From NCBI GenBank assembly GCA_963693365.1, contig CAVNZM010000016.1, forward strand, positions 1,240,001 through 1,304,000: DNA of 64,000 nucleotides, given 5' to 3'. Position 1 is the stretch's first letter. Each line of letters starts with the position of its first letter. Below, one piece after another: positions 20,203-31,143 of this stretch. The position numbers and the translations under genes were made by a program. This DNA comes from Amoebidium appalachense (taxonomy: Eukaryota; Ichthyosporea). The notes under the pieces were generated by a model. It was not told where the DNA came from and made no database searches. It saw only the letters and a program-made list of their open reading frames with translations.

Positions 20203-20629
20203 TACACCATGGGCACACATGGGCATACACACTCACACACACACACCGTGGCATGCACACACATATCATGGCATGCGCACACACACACACATGCACATGC
20301 AAAGATACACACACAGTGGCCCGGATGCACACACAAACACATGCACATTACAAATTTTTGAAAATATATTAATCTGCGGACACAGGGTGGCAGACGGAAG
20401 TGACCCTACTGCCGACAAGAATGGCCTCACCTGGATACTGGAAAATACCAGGGTAAGCCCACTCTCTTCACCTCTTCCCATATCCCCTCGAAGTCCGGGC
20501 CTCGGGCTGTTCCCCAAATCCTATTCCCACCTGTCTCTACCTGTCCCCCCTTCCCCCCACGTCTCCCCATTCCCTCCTCCCCGTTTCCCCCTCCCCCCCA
20601 CTCCCACCCCACGTCCTCCTGTTCAGTCA

Positions 20630-20682
<53 letters not shown>

Positions 20683-21485
20683 GGCTTGGGTAGTGAGGAT
20701 GGGAGCTGGTGGTATACCTATCCTCTCGGTTCCCCCACATCCCTCTCACATGTCTGAGCCTATTCCCCCCATCCTGTCCCCACCTGTCCCTACCTGTCCC
20801 CGCTTCTCACCACGTCTGCCCATACCCCCCCCCTTACCCCCCATCCCCCCCCCCACCCCTCTCCCGTTCCCCCTCCCCTCCCCCACTCCCACCTAACGTC
20901 CTCCTGTTCTTCTTACGATTCCCAAACAGTCGATCCATCCCCCCCAGCCCCACCCCCACCCACGTTTGCCCCAGCCCCCCCGCACCTGCCCCAGTGCATT
21001 ACCCTGCCATCATTTCCCCACACCACACCCTCCACTCCCCAACGTCTCCCCAGACCCCCAGCCCCCCCCCCCCCCCCCCCCCTCCCCCCGGCCCTCCTCC
21101 ACCATGTCTAGTGTAGTGAGGATGGGAGCAGGTGGTGTTTGCATTTTTTGCAGAAACTGCAAGGGAAAAGGCAGTAGAAGGGAGCTGCTGCTGGTAATGA
21201 CACACATCATCGTTTCTTCTGAATCAGGTTTGCCAGGATGCATTTGTGAAGGTTCCAGGCATGTGCCGAAATACATTCCTTGCCAGAAAGCGGGAGTTTC
21301 TTAGTGGGGATCGTTTCTATGTGCACGGCAACACCGGCAAGGGTGACGTTTCTCCTGCAACCGTCAGAATGATTGCGTGGTTCGATGAGTACATCGAAAC
21401 AACTGGGCAGTATATGCCGGATTCTTCTACCATTCGTTTGCCGGCCTGCTACAACAGGGAGGAGATCTGGCAGGAGATGATCAAG
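17913..21485 (+). CDS. Gene F1: N-terminal half of a DUF7869-type transposase-like protein
   Basis: Exons are 17913-18451, 19261-19383, 20386-20452 and 21228-21485, with ends in phase 2, 2, 0 and 0 that all join. Exon 1 begins [16 protein letters not shown] and carries a basic motif (PKRARVD) and a Glu/Arg/Gln-rich, probably coiled-coil stretch ([18 protein letters not shown]). Exon 2 gives [23 protein letters not shown] and exon 4 gives [17 protein letters not shown] and [11 protein letters not shown]. By my recollection these match the N-terminal part of proteins ending in the DUF7869 domain: a CxxxC-like start, a conserved V-C-x-x-A-F block and an H-G-N block. Exon 4 ends IWQEMIK in phase 0. 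The expected next exon is not found nearby, but a fitting one begins at 53451. A donor-containing copy of the end of exon 2 lies in intron 2. Confidence 0.65.
18690..19080. repeat. ~195-bp tandem duplication in intron 1 of F1
   Basis: Two copies (about 18690-18888 and 18890-19079) share GCTAACCGGAARTATAATAAT, AATCATGTGTGGC, TCTGTAATTTTTC and GAGCCGGACGGAGGGAG. Each is followed by a G tract. Confidence 0.85.
19483..19520 (+). repeat. Intronic copy of the F1 exon 2 end and its donor
   Basis: ATGGCKCAGCACTGGTACTTTGAA occurs at the exon 2 / intron 2 junction (about 19370-19393) and again at about 19485-19508. Both copies run into a C tract. The second copy repeats the donor GTACTTTGAA. Confidence 0.85.
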
Positions 21486-21929
21486 GTGCTGAGCCCCCCC
21501 CCCCCCCCCCCCCCCTTCTTACCCCCACCACCTGCCTCCCTCTCCCACGGAGTGTGCACTCTCGTATGTGTGTGTGTGTGTGTGTGTGTATGTGCGTGTG
21601 TCAGTGCATATACGTGGGCGTAACATTGTTAGGTCTGTGATACTTTGTGCGCTTGCACTTGTGTGTGGAGGGGGAGCATGGTGGCCGGAGGTGGGGGGGG
21701 GGGGGGGGGGGGGGGGGGCGGATGTGTGCAGGATATCATTGCTACACGGGCAATGCCCAATCGGGGGTGGGTGTTTTTGTGTGTTAAATTCCGAAATTAT
21801 CGATGCAGCACCCGATTATTGGTTGTTTGGGGTCTGAGCCTCACAAAAGAGGTTTAGACGCCTGGCCTGCTGTGTATACACTGCTGGAGGGTAGGGGTGT
21901 AATGGAAATGGTTGGGATGCTGCATGGGG

Positions 21930-23296
21930 ATACTGCCTGCCCATAAAATGAAGTCCCAGGGGGGGTCTGAGTGTTTAAATGGGCGATATCGATAAAAACA
22001 CACACAATTGTGCATAAATTCACTCTGGGTGCACGGATTTCGACCCAGTTTTTTGCCCTGCAAACAGGGGGCATGTGGGGGGGGGGCATGTGGGGGGCAT
22101 GTGTGGGAAGTTTCGTGCATGTACCGGCACTGGTCGGACGGGAGGGGGGTCGATCGGCCAGAATTTACAGTGATTTGTACATGAAAGCGCATAATCATTT
22201 ATCCAAAAATGCAAACACACCTAACTCCTTCCAGAAATGCAAGTAGCAAGAGTTAGGGGGCTCCAAAGTAACGTTAGGGGATGGGGATGAAGGAGCAGGG
22301 GTGTTTCGGGTGATAGGGCCCTATGCCTGCCCATAAAATGAAGTCCCAGGGGGGGGTCTGAGGGATTAAATAGGGGAAATCGATAAAAACACACACAAAT
22401 GTGCATAAATTCACTCTGGGTGCACGGATTTCGACCCAGTTTTTTTGCCCTGCAAACAGGGGGCATGTGGGGGGCATGTGGGTGAAGGTGGGTGCATGTG
22501 CCGGCACTGGTCGGACGGGAGGGGGGTCGATCGGCCCGAATTTACAGTGATTTGTACATGAAAGCGCAGAATCATTTATCCAAAAATGCAAACACACCTA
22601 ACTCCTTCCAGAAACACAAGTAGCAAGAGTTAGGGGGCTCCAAAGTAACGTTAGGGGATGGGGATGAAGGAGCAGGGGTGTTTTGGGTGATAGGGCCCTA
22701 TGCCTGCCCATAAAATGAAGTCCCAGGGGGGGGTCTGAGGGATTAAATAGGGGAAATCGATAAAAACACACACAAATGTGCATAAATTCACTCTGGGTGC
22801 ACGAATTTCGACCCAGCTTTTTGCCCTGCAAACAGGGGGCATGTGGGGGGTATGTGTGTGAAGTTTGGTGCATGTACGGGCTCTGGTCGGACGGGAGGGG
22901 GGTCGATCGGCCCGATTTGATGGTGATTTGTAGATGAAAGCGCAGAATCATGTATCCAAAAATGCAAATACACCCAACTCCTTCCAGAAATGCAAGTAGC
23001 AAGAGTTAGGGGGCTCCAAAGTAACGTTAGGGGATGGGGATGAAGGAGCAGGGGTGTTTTGGGTGATAGGGCCCCATGCCTGCCCATAAAATGAAGCCCC
23101 ATGGGGGGGTCTGAGGGATTAAATAGGGGAAATCGATAAAAACACACACAAAGGTGCATAAAATCACTCTGGGTGCACGGATTTCGACCCAGTGTTTTTG
23201 CCCTGCAAACAGGGGGCATGTTGGGGGTGTGTGTGGGAAGTTTGGTGCATGTACGGGCACTGGTCGGACGGGAGGGGGGTCGATCGGCCCGATTTT
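21930..23296. repeat. ~380-bp tandem repeat, 3.5-4 copies
   Basis: TGCCTGCCCATAAAATGAAG recurs at 21934, 22324, 22701 and 23077, spacings 390, 377 and 376. Each unit contains GATAAAAACACACACAA, TTTCGACCCAG, GCAAACAGGGGGCATG and GGTCGGACGGGAGGGGGG. The last unit is cut at about 23296, where the recombinase element begins. Open frames through it are repeat-driven. Confidence 0.9.
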
Positions 23297-23443
23297 AGGG
23301 GTCCGAACGAGGTGAAATTAATGAAAATTCTTCTGTGAGCACACTTTGCACCATATGTGGATGCACATGTCCTTTATTCGTTTTTATTCCACCGTTTATA
23401 GTATGCACAGCATACTAGGTACAAGACTCATGTAACACAACAT

Positions 23444-24439
23444 ATGTCCACTACCCTGCAGGAATGCCAGGCCCTGAGTCTCAACCTCGACTCTCGGGCC
23501 TTTTACTCCCGGGTGCAAAAAGTGTTCATCGATTTTTGTGTGGCATCTCGGCTGCAGTCCTCCTCCGGGTCCTACCTCCCGGCCTCCCCACACACCGTGC
23601 AGCTCTTTCTCGCCTGGTGTGCCCAACGAGGGGTACAGGCCTCTTCCTTGGCCGGCTACAATTCGGCCATCACCAGACTCCACCTCGACATGGGCCTCCC
23701 TGCTCCCTACCCCCACGACAAGTCTCTGGCCTGGTTCCTACGAGGGGTGGGCAGATGGCAGCTTTCTCACAACATCCGGCCCCGATCATCTACCAGGGAG
23801 CCCCTCCTGCCCTCCCACCTCAGCCTACTCCATGGCCAGTGCCCCACCAAGGCCTCCTCGGCCAATCTCCGGCTATGGACGGTCCTCATCGTCGGTTTTT
23901 GTGGTCTCCTCCGTTCGGGGGAATTTACCTCCAAGACCCTGACTTCCTTCGACCCGTCCCGTCACGTTAAAAGGAAGGACGTGACCTTCAGCTACACCTC
24001 CTCCGGTACTTTGTCCCATGCCACCCTCCACCTGCCAACCTCCAAGACGGATGTACAGGCCCAAGGTGTCAACGTCACTCTCGCTGCCCTGCCCCTCACC
24101 CACTTCTTCCCAGCCCATCTCCTCCGGCAGTTCCTGGATACAACGTCCGGTCAACCCGACGACCCCCTGTTCAGTCTCGGTGGCATTCCCTACACCAAGG
24201 GTGCTTTCTCTGCCGACTTCCGTGCTCTCCTCTCCCGGGCAGGCCTCTCACCCTCCCGGTTTGCCGGCCACAGCCTCCGAATCGGGGGGGCCACAGCCCT
24301 GGCTGAGGCTGGGGTCGACAACTCCCGGATCAAACAACTCGGCAGATGGTCCTCCGACTGTTTCCTGATCTATACTCGACTTCGCCCGGCCTCCATTACT
24401 GCCACTACCACACGTGTATTCGCCTCTATTCTTAAGTGA
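23444..24439 (+). CDS. Tyrosine recombinase of the Ngaro/PAT-type element
   Basis: An intact 331-residue frame starting MSTTLQECQALSLN. The N-terminal ~120 residues look like a SAM-like core-binding domain (PHTVQLFLAWCAQRG, GYNSAITRLH). The catalytic domain carries Arg157 (GLLRSGE), Lys201 (PTSKTD), His276-x-x-Arg279 (GHSLRIGG), Trp302 (GRWSSD) and Tyr310 (IYTR), the complete set expected for the family, where Tyr forms the covalent link to DNA. The ATG is a guess: the phase would also fit an upstream exon, since CTGCAG lies at 23456. The high GC coding region contrasts with its AT-rich flanks. Antisense copies of its 3' part occur at 26361-26470 and 51915-52561. Confidence 0.9.
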   Translation: MSTTLQECQALSLNLDSRAFYSRVQKVFIDFCVASRLQSSSGSYLPASPHTVQLFLAWCAQRGVQASSLAGYNSAITRLHLDMGLPAPYPHDKSLAWFLRGVGRWQLSHNIRPRSSTREPLLPSHLSLLHGQCPTKASSANLRLWTVLIVGFCGLLRSGEFTSKTLTSFDPSRHVKRKDVTFSYTSSGTLSHATLHLPTSKTDVQAQGVNVTLAALPLTHFFPAHLLRQFLDTTSGQPDDPLFSLGGIPYTKGAFSADFRALLSRAGLSPSRFAGHSLRIGGATALAEAGVDNSRIKQLGRWSSDCFLIYTRLRPASITATTTRVFASILK

Positions 24440-24699
24440 AACCTTTGGAGCAAGCATACTGCTCTCGTGCCGTGGTTTACAACCATTGCAGGTTCACTTT
24501 CGTCCAAGGGGATGTCCCCCTAGAGGCAACACACGTCCCGGAGTAGTTTTCATTTGGGTTTTATTTGTGGAATTTATTGACATAAATATTTTTTCTGGGT
24601 AAACACGTAGGATGGGTGTTCGGTATCAACATAACCATGTAGGCTTCGTTTCGTGTTTTAGCAGTTCGCGGTTGGCTGCCCGCACACGGGCACCTATTA

Positions 24700-24820
24700 G
24701 CCAATCAAAACATCAGATTCCACATATCACTAGACCGAGTTTCGATTGGCTCGGATCAGATTTCACATATCACTAGATCGATTTTTGATTGGCTCAAATC
24801 GGTAGGCTTAGGTATATAAG
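24700..24820 (+). promoter_or_regulatory. CCAAT/TATA promoter in the A2 repeat
   Basis: Three CCAAT-type boxes (GCCAATC at 24700, GATTGGCT at 24744 and 24787) sit in a short tandem duplication upstream of TATATAAG at 24813. The arrangement is kept in the inverted copies near 25990-26120 and 51537-51660. It probably starts the element transcript (inference). Confidence 0.6.
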
Positions 24821-25126
24821 CACGACAGTTTTTAGCAGATCAGCAAGCTACAAACACATCTTCTGTGTTTAGCACTCACAGCCTTACAGCTATATATTAC
24901 TTTTTCACCCACCCACCTACACCCACACTCAACCCCCATTGATCCACACATACGTGCTGTTTTTTCACGGGGCGAAGACTTCCCCCGTTTTTTTGGGCAC
25001 AAGGACCTCACGGATCAATAAATTGATGACTGGGGGCTTGCCGTGGTTTACAACCATTGCAGGTTCACTTTCGTCCAAGGGGATGTCCCCCTAGAGGCAA
25101 CACACGTCCCGGAGTAGTTGTCATAG

Positions 25127-25690
25127 AAACACCAGATTAATACTGAAGTAATATCAATTATCCATTGCCAATGTATTGCGAGTAGAGATTTTCTGTGGTA
25201 GAGACGCTATAGAAGTGTAATAGAACTGTAATATTGACGTAATATCGGCATAATATTTTTATATTATTGTCATACCATGTCAGGTCTACCACCAATAACT
25301 ATATACCGTATGAGTAATGTACTGGCAATATCCCAAAATGCGTGTACGTGTGCCTATTAACAATACAATTTCGATATTGTCAATGTACTTATTCGGTATT
25401 ATACTATTGCTTGCGGAGTATTGTCAATACGTTATGAATATATAATATGTAGGACAATTTTGTGTCAAATTAGGGTATTGTCCAACGTGGCAAGACTATT
25501 GCCAATATATTATGAATGTATTCTTCCTGACCATTTTGGGATATTGGCAATATACCCAACCCATATGTCCCATATGGCCGATACAAACATAATGTCGCTA
25601 TTGGTTATAGGGTTACTATGATATGATTATAATAGGATCTCAATTCGGTCAAAATGTATTGCCAATGTATCCGTCACAATAGCAAGACTT
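25127..25690. repeat. AT-rich spacer with CAATGTATTG-type motifs
   Basis: About 560 bases between inverted recombinase-element copies. It is full of variants of TTGGCAATATATTG and its complement. The same motif family fills about 63040-64000. No gene is seen. Confidence 0.6.
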
Positions 25691-25691
25691 C

Positions 25692-26470
25692 TATGAAAAA
25701 CTACTCCGGGACGTGTGTTGCCTCTAGGGGGACATCCCCTTGGACGAAAGTGAACCTGGAATGGTTGTAAACCACGGCAAGCCCCCAGTCGTCAATTTAT
25801 TGTGAGGTCCTTGTGCCCAAAAAACGGGGGAAGTCTTCGCCCCGTGAAAAAACAGCACGTATGTGTGGATCAATGGGGGTTGAGTGTGGGTGTAGGTGGG
25901 TGGGTGAAAAAGGATTATGTAGCTGTAAGGCTGTGGGTGCTAAACACAGAAGATGTGTTTGTAGCTTGCTGATCTGCTAAAAACTGTCGTGCTTATATAC
26001 CTAAGCCTACAGATCTGAGCCAATCAAAATCGATCTAGTGATATGTGAAATCTGATCCGAGCCAATCAAAACTCGGTCTAGTGATATGTGGAATCTGATG
26101 TTTTGATTGGCTAATAGGTGCCCGTGTGCGGGCAGCCAACCGTGAACTGCTAAAACACGAAATGAAGCCTACATGGTTATGTTGATACCGAACACCCATC
26201 CTACGTGTTTACCCAGAAAAAATATTTATGTCAATAAATTCCACAAATAAAACCTCTATGAAAAACTACTCCGGGACGTGTGTTGCCTCTAGGGGGACAT
26301 CCCCTTGGACGAAAGTGAACCTGCAATGGTTGTAAACCACGGCACGAGAGCAGTATGCTTGCTCCAAAGGTTTCACTTAAGAATAGAGGCGAATACACGT
26401 GTGGTAGTGGCAGCAATGGAGGCCGGGCGAAGTCGAGTATAGATCAGGAAACAGTCGGAGGACCATCTAA
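25692..26470 (-). mobile_element. Ngaro/PAT-type element, copy B (inverted, truncated)
   Basis: On the minus strand it carries the last ~110 bases of the recombinase frame (26470-26361), then B1, A2 and B2 ending at about 25692. It aligns with copy A throughout. The recombinase part stops abruptly at 26470. The RHxxRY core is absent, so this copy encodes no active enzyme. Confidence 0.85.
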
Positions 26471-27216
26471 CAGATAATGGGAGAAATTGTAAACTTTACA
26501 TTGTTGGGTACGTCACGACGGCATCTAAAAACACAGTTGTTTGTATAATAAACTGCTTGGTCACGTAGGTGCAACGACGCAAGAAATGGGCACAAAAAAA
26601 GGCTGTCTATAGGTGATCGGCAAACACGGAGGCAAGAAGCAAAGGGGAGGCAACCCCAACGAAAGCCGTCATAAAAGCTCATTTCAGGTTTAAGTAGAAA
26701 AGCTGCCGGCATGGCCGGCAGGACACATGAACCTTCACATTTTAATAAACGGACCGGTTTTACACATGTATGTAGGGATCCGGGTGTAAATTTAGTTCGT
26801 AGTAGATACAAGCCAAGTCTGCATACTCGCTCTAGTTTTTACCGTCGTTGGTGGACATACATTAGCTAGCACATGCTCACATGCCTACATCGTGCCTATT
26901 TATGCTCATACGGTAACTAGGACGACCTTTCAGTTTGCCAAATTTAACGAACGAAATCTTGAAAATACTAAGGGAAAAGGTGTGTGTGGAGATTGGGAAC
27001 GGTCGGCGAGAAATAGAAAAGGGGGTTTACGCTGTTTACTCGAGGCAAAGAGAACCAGTCTCAGGTATGGGGGGGGGGGTTTTGCTCGGAATATCCCCTC
27101 AGCGGTATATCATGATCACGTACATAGATGTCGGGTGGTGACTATATATCAGGGTTTACTTTCTCTACGAGACACCATAAAGACTACAAGGAGAAATCAA
27201 TTAGTTGGGGTTCCCC

Positions 27217-27270
<54 letters not shown>

Positions 27271-27303
27271 GGGGCTCCCCTCGGGACACTCGGTATCAGC
27301 TGG

Positions 27304-27372
<69 letters not shown>

Positions 27373-27909
27373 TGCGCTATAATTTTGTAGTGATGTGTTT
27401 CTCAAGCCAATCAATACATCTAATAAACAGGTCGTAGTTACGCGTGTTTAGTATAAAATCAAGGATGTTGTAATTTACAGGTAGGCTATCTTTCTGGGTG
27501 TCTGTTGTGAATGTGACGTGTGTGTGTTGCGGTATTATGTGGTCTATCAAACTACATTTGGCGATACATGACCGGTTAAACTGGTGTGTGTGTGTGTTGT
27601 TTGGGCATGCAAATGATGCCACCTTATACTTATTAGATCTCCACTGTATAGCACGTGTACAGTAAAAGCGTGGTAATTGATCAATAATACCATCAGCTAG
27701 AGAAAGACCAGTTCTACAGGAAGGTAATATGTATTTAGGTGTTATACACTTGCGAGTGCCATATTTGGCAATATGGTTGAGGCGGTCAGTATATATAAAA
27801 CGAGACATAAGGCTTAGTTTTTCAAGGTGTATGCTTTCATCGGGTCTAGTGTCGTGTGGTATCTTTTTTGAAAACGGACATAAAGCGCACGTCTAGAGGA
27901 TAGACAATC

Positions 27910-28095
27910 ACGGAGAGTGGACTCTGAGAGTCTGCATCTCGTAGCAAACACTTCCAAAATGGGCTCATAATAAAAAACAAAGCATCACCACATGGACTCT
28001 GGGAGTCTGCTTCGCGTATCAGACACCTCTAAAAAGGGCACATGAAAAAGACCAAAGACTCACTACTTGGACTCTGAGAGTCCGTCTCTAGTTAG
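27910..28095. repeat. Three ~75-bp units around a GACTCTGAGAGTC palindrome
   Basis: GGACTCTGRGAGTC occurs near 27917, 27991 and 28069, each followed by a similar tail (AGACAC or ACACTTC, then an A-rich stretch). Confidence 0.75.
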
Positions 28096-28338
28096 ACAAC
28101 ACATGTTAATGACCTACCAAAAAGGAAAAATAGACACCTTTGAAATGTAATATCAAGAAACACGCATTTATATTCATAGGACGTCTACCTCGAGTGGAGG
28201 AAGGGACGCTTTTTCATAAATACTTAAAGTCAGGTTTGCACAGTGGAGGCCGTCTAATATGAATCATGCTAATTTCGATTTCACCTCCCCCCAAACAAGA
28301 TATTGCTATTTCCTTCGAGTGTTTTCAAAGGATGGTAT

Positions 28339-28422
28339 TATAGTCTTTATGTCCTCGCTCATGAGTGCCTTTACGATTTTATAGTCTTTATGTCCTCGCT
28401 CATGAGTGCCTTTACGATTTCA
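28339..28422. repeat. 42-bp tandem duplication
   Basis: ATAGTCTTTATGTCCTCGCT plus the next 22 bases is repeated once, immediately adjacent, with one difference near the end. Confidence 0.9.
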
Positions 28423-28702
28423 TTGAAAGTTCAGCAACACCATAGTATTACTCAAGCATGTGAAGGTCTATGTAAGTCATTCGAGTCAACCCAGACACCA
28501 TACACAATATCGCTATCCCTTGAAGTTCCGTGGGTTTCCGAAGGATGGTATTTTCGTCCTTATGGTTTGTATGTGTTCCCTTGGTCGTTTTGCGGGGTCT
28601 GGGACCTCCGTAGATGCTCGGCACTTTGTTTGTCCTGATGGGTAAGGAGAATTTTAGTTACAACCCTCAAACAATCCTGCATGCTTGCATGCTTTCATGA
28701 AC

Positions 28703-28704
<2 letters not shown>

Positions 28705-28737
<33 letters not shown>

Positions 28738-28741
28738 ACTC

Positions 28742-28810
<69 letters not shown>

Positions 28811-28848
28811 CTCTCTCATTCTCTCGCTCTCTCTCTCTCTCTCACTCA

Positions 28849-28899
<51 letters not shown>

Positions 28900-29183
28900 A
28901 CTCTCACTCTCTCTCTCTCTTGCTGTCTATCTCTAACTCCCTCTCTTTCTTCCACTCCGCCTCTCCTCTATCCCCCTAACTCACCCCTAATTCTTTTGTT
29001 CAATCTCTTTTATAAAACGGTTCTCTCTTTTCTAAAACGGTTCGCACACCTTCTGCTCAAGCTCCCTCTTGCTCTCTCGCTGTATCTATCATGGCATTAT
29101 CTCTCTCTCACTCTTTACTTGATACATGCACATACATGTACATACCCACACACACTCTCTCTTTCTCGTTCTCTCTGTCTCAT

Positions 29184-29236
<53 letters not shown>

Positions 29237-29360
29237 GAGACTCTCTCCCTCTCTCTCTCTCTCCCCCCCTCTCTCTGTCTCTGTCTCTGTCTCGGTCTCT
29301 GTCTCTGTCTCTGTCTCTGTCTCTGTCTCTCTCTCTCCCTCCCCTCCCCTCCCTTCCTCT
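28705..29360. repeat. (CA)n and (CT)n microsatellites
   Basis: CA at 28706-28730, then CT/CTCA arrays at 28747-28920, and CT plus CTGT arrays at 29150-29340. Confidence 0.98.
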
Positions 29361-29518
29361 GTCTCTATCTCCGCCTCTCAGCCCTATCCCCCTATATCCC
29401 TACCTCTCTCGGGCATGCAAATGCACTTGCAATGTAATGACATACACATTTATCACCGAAATCCCGTTTACGCATCACCACGACCAGGCTATGGAATAAT
29501 GCCATTGAAGATACGTAC

Positions 29519-30088
29519 CCGTCTTGGACATCATGAGCGGTTCGTCTTCTGAATCACACGACACGTCATTTTGGAGACTGTTGGTGTCACCATCAAATTT
29601 TCTGGCCACACTGTCCGGGTTCTTGATGTTGTCGTTGTTGCTATTGCTGTCTGGGTTGTTGATGTCTGCATTGTGAATGTCAGTCCGAGCTCAGAGCCAA
29701 TGTTCAAATAATGATTTGAAGCCTTTAGTATCTTCTTCTTGTCGTGGGAGGGGGGGGGGGGGGGAGTGTTTCGTAAATCCTTACGATTACGATTATTGAC
29801 GTTTTTTTGCCCATAACACATCTTAACTTAGGAAAAGTGGAGGTGTTGGAGGTGGTGTGGGTGTGTGTGGAGGGGGGGGGGGGGGGGGGGAGGAGGGGGG
29901 GGGCAGTCGAGTATATCCGTGCATGTCGTGGGGGTGGTGGTTTTGCGTGTGTGTGTATGGGGGGGTGGGGGGGGGTTATGCCATGTGGGGGAGGGGGGGA
30001 GGGAGGGGGAGAGGGGGGGGGGAAGGGGGGGGGGGGGCACACGTGCATGTCGTTGGGTGTGTGCAAGTTTGTGTGTGTGTGTGTGTGG

Positions 30089-30148
<60 letters not shown>

Positions 30149-31084
30149 AAATGTCTGTGTGGGCGAATTCTGTGTGTACGTAGGTATTTCATGTGCCTAA
30201 AAGCCCGAAAAAATTTATGTTGGTCGATTGATTATCATGGGGCATTAAATCATAAGGGCTTGCTTATCACCTTCGTGGTTATGACCATGGAAATCGGCGA
30301 TTTCTTGGGCAATGCCATCTTCTTCCTCCTCTTCCTCGTCATCTTCCTCTTGGGTAAGGCCATCTCCCTCACCAGGGTCGCTGTCATCAGCATCCTCATT
30401 GTCATATTCCTCATCCTCACTTGAGTTGGGTGACCCTCCTGGGACTGGAAGGACGGGAGGGGAGGGGGGGGGGGGGAGAGGGAGAGTGGTCATGAGGAAC
30501 TGTTTGACATAGTATGAGATAGTAAGATGAATGCAAGTGGGGTAGACTCTTGTAAGAGAGACAAGATGAATGCAAGTGGGGTAGACTGTTGTAAGAGAGA
30601 CAGTTTGTCGGTGAGAGAAAGACAGAATGAAGGCCTAGAGTTAGTAGGTGGGGGTGTGTGTGTGGAGGGGGGGATGGTGGTGGTGGGGGGGGGGAGGGGG
30701 GGGGGAGGGGGGGGGATTGGTGGTACCCCCAATACAGCCTGTAAACGAGATACAGGGGTTCAGGTGTTTTAAGAGTTTTTATTAGAAGTGGCAGGGTGAC
30801 ATGCTTGCATGAATTCGAGTCATAAGAAAGTGCAGGGGGCTTTGGGGTCTCTTGAACGACGGCGTGCAGAAGACAACATGTATGTGCATGTGAGTCGTGC
30901 CTGGGATAAGTGTAAGTGCTTGTGTGACTGTAGATGTTGGTGGGTTGGGAAATGGGGAGTGGGGGACGGGGGGGGGGGGGGGGGGGGGAGGCCTCACCTG
31001 GGTCCGACTCCGGTGAGTTTGCATTATCCGACTCCTTAGGCAACTCGTCCACGGCTGGTCCACCTGTACGATGGATGTTTTGCA

Positions 31085-31143
<59 letters not shown>

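Larger units (their letters stand above)
23297..25126 (+). mobile_element. Ngaro/PAT-type (DIRS-like) retroelement, copy A, 5'-truncated
   Basis: The recombinase frame is followed by three segments: B1 (24468-24553), A2 (24554-25038) and B2 (25039-25126). B1 and B2 are near-identical, both starting TGCCGTGGTTTACAACC and ending near GGAGTAGTT. This is the B1-A2-B2 end of the split direct repeats of Ngaro/PAT elements, which integrate with a tyrosine recombinase. No reverse transcriptase or left A1 repeat is present, so only the 3' part survives. A2 contains promoter-like motifs and AATAAA at 25017. No target duplication is expected for this class. Confidence 0.75.
26471..28700. other. No gene recognised; simple repeats
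   Basis: It contains a T run at 27220-27266, a GT array at 27305-27368, a palindromic repeat near 27910-28095 and a 42-bp tandem duplication at 28339-28422. Reading frames here have no recognisable domain and no consistent splice pattern. Confidence 0.45.

Noticed and set aside
21930-23296. CRISPR-like array
   Set aside because: Units are ~380 bases with no short repeat/unique spacer alternation, and the genome is eukaryotic.
26892-27437. A 181-residue frame on the plus strand
   Set aside because: It is held open by a T run (poly-Phe) and a GT array. The remaining part resembles no domain and lacks splice context.
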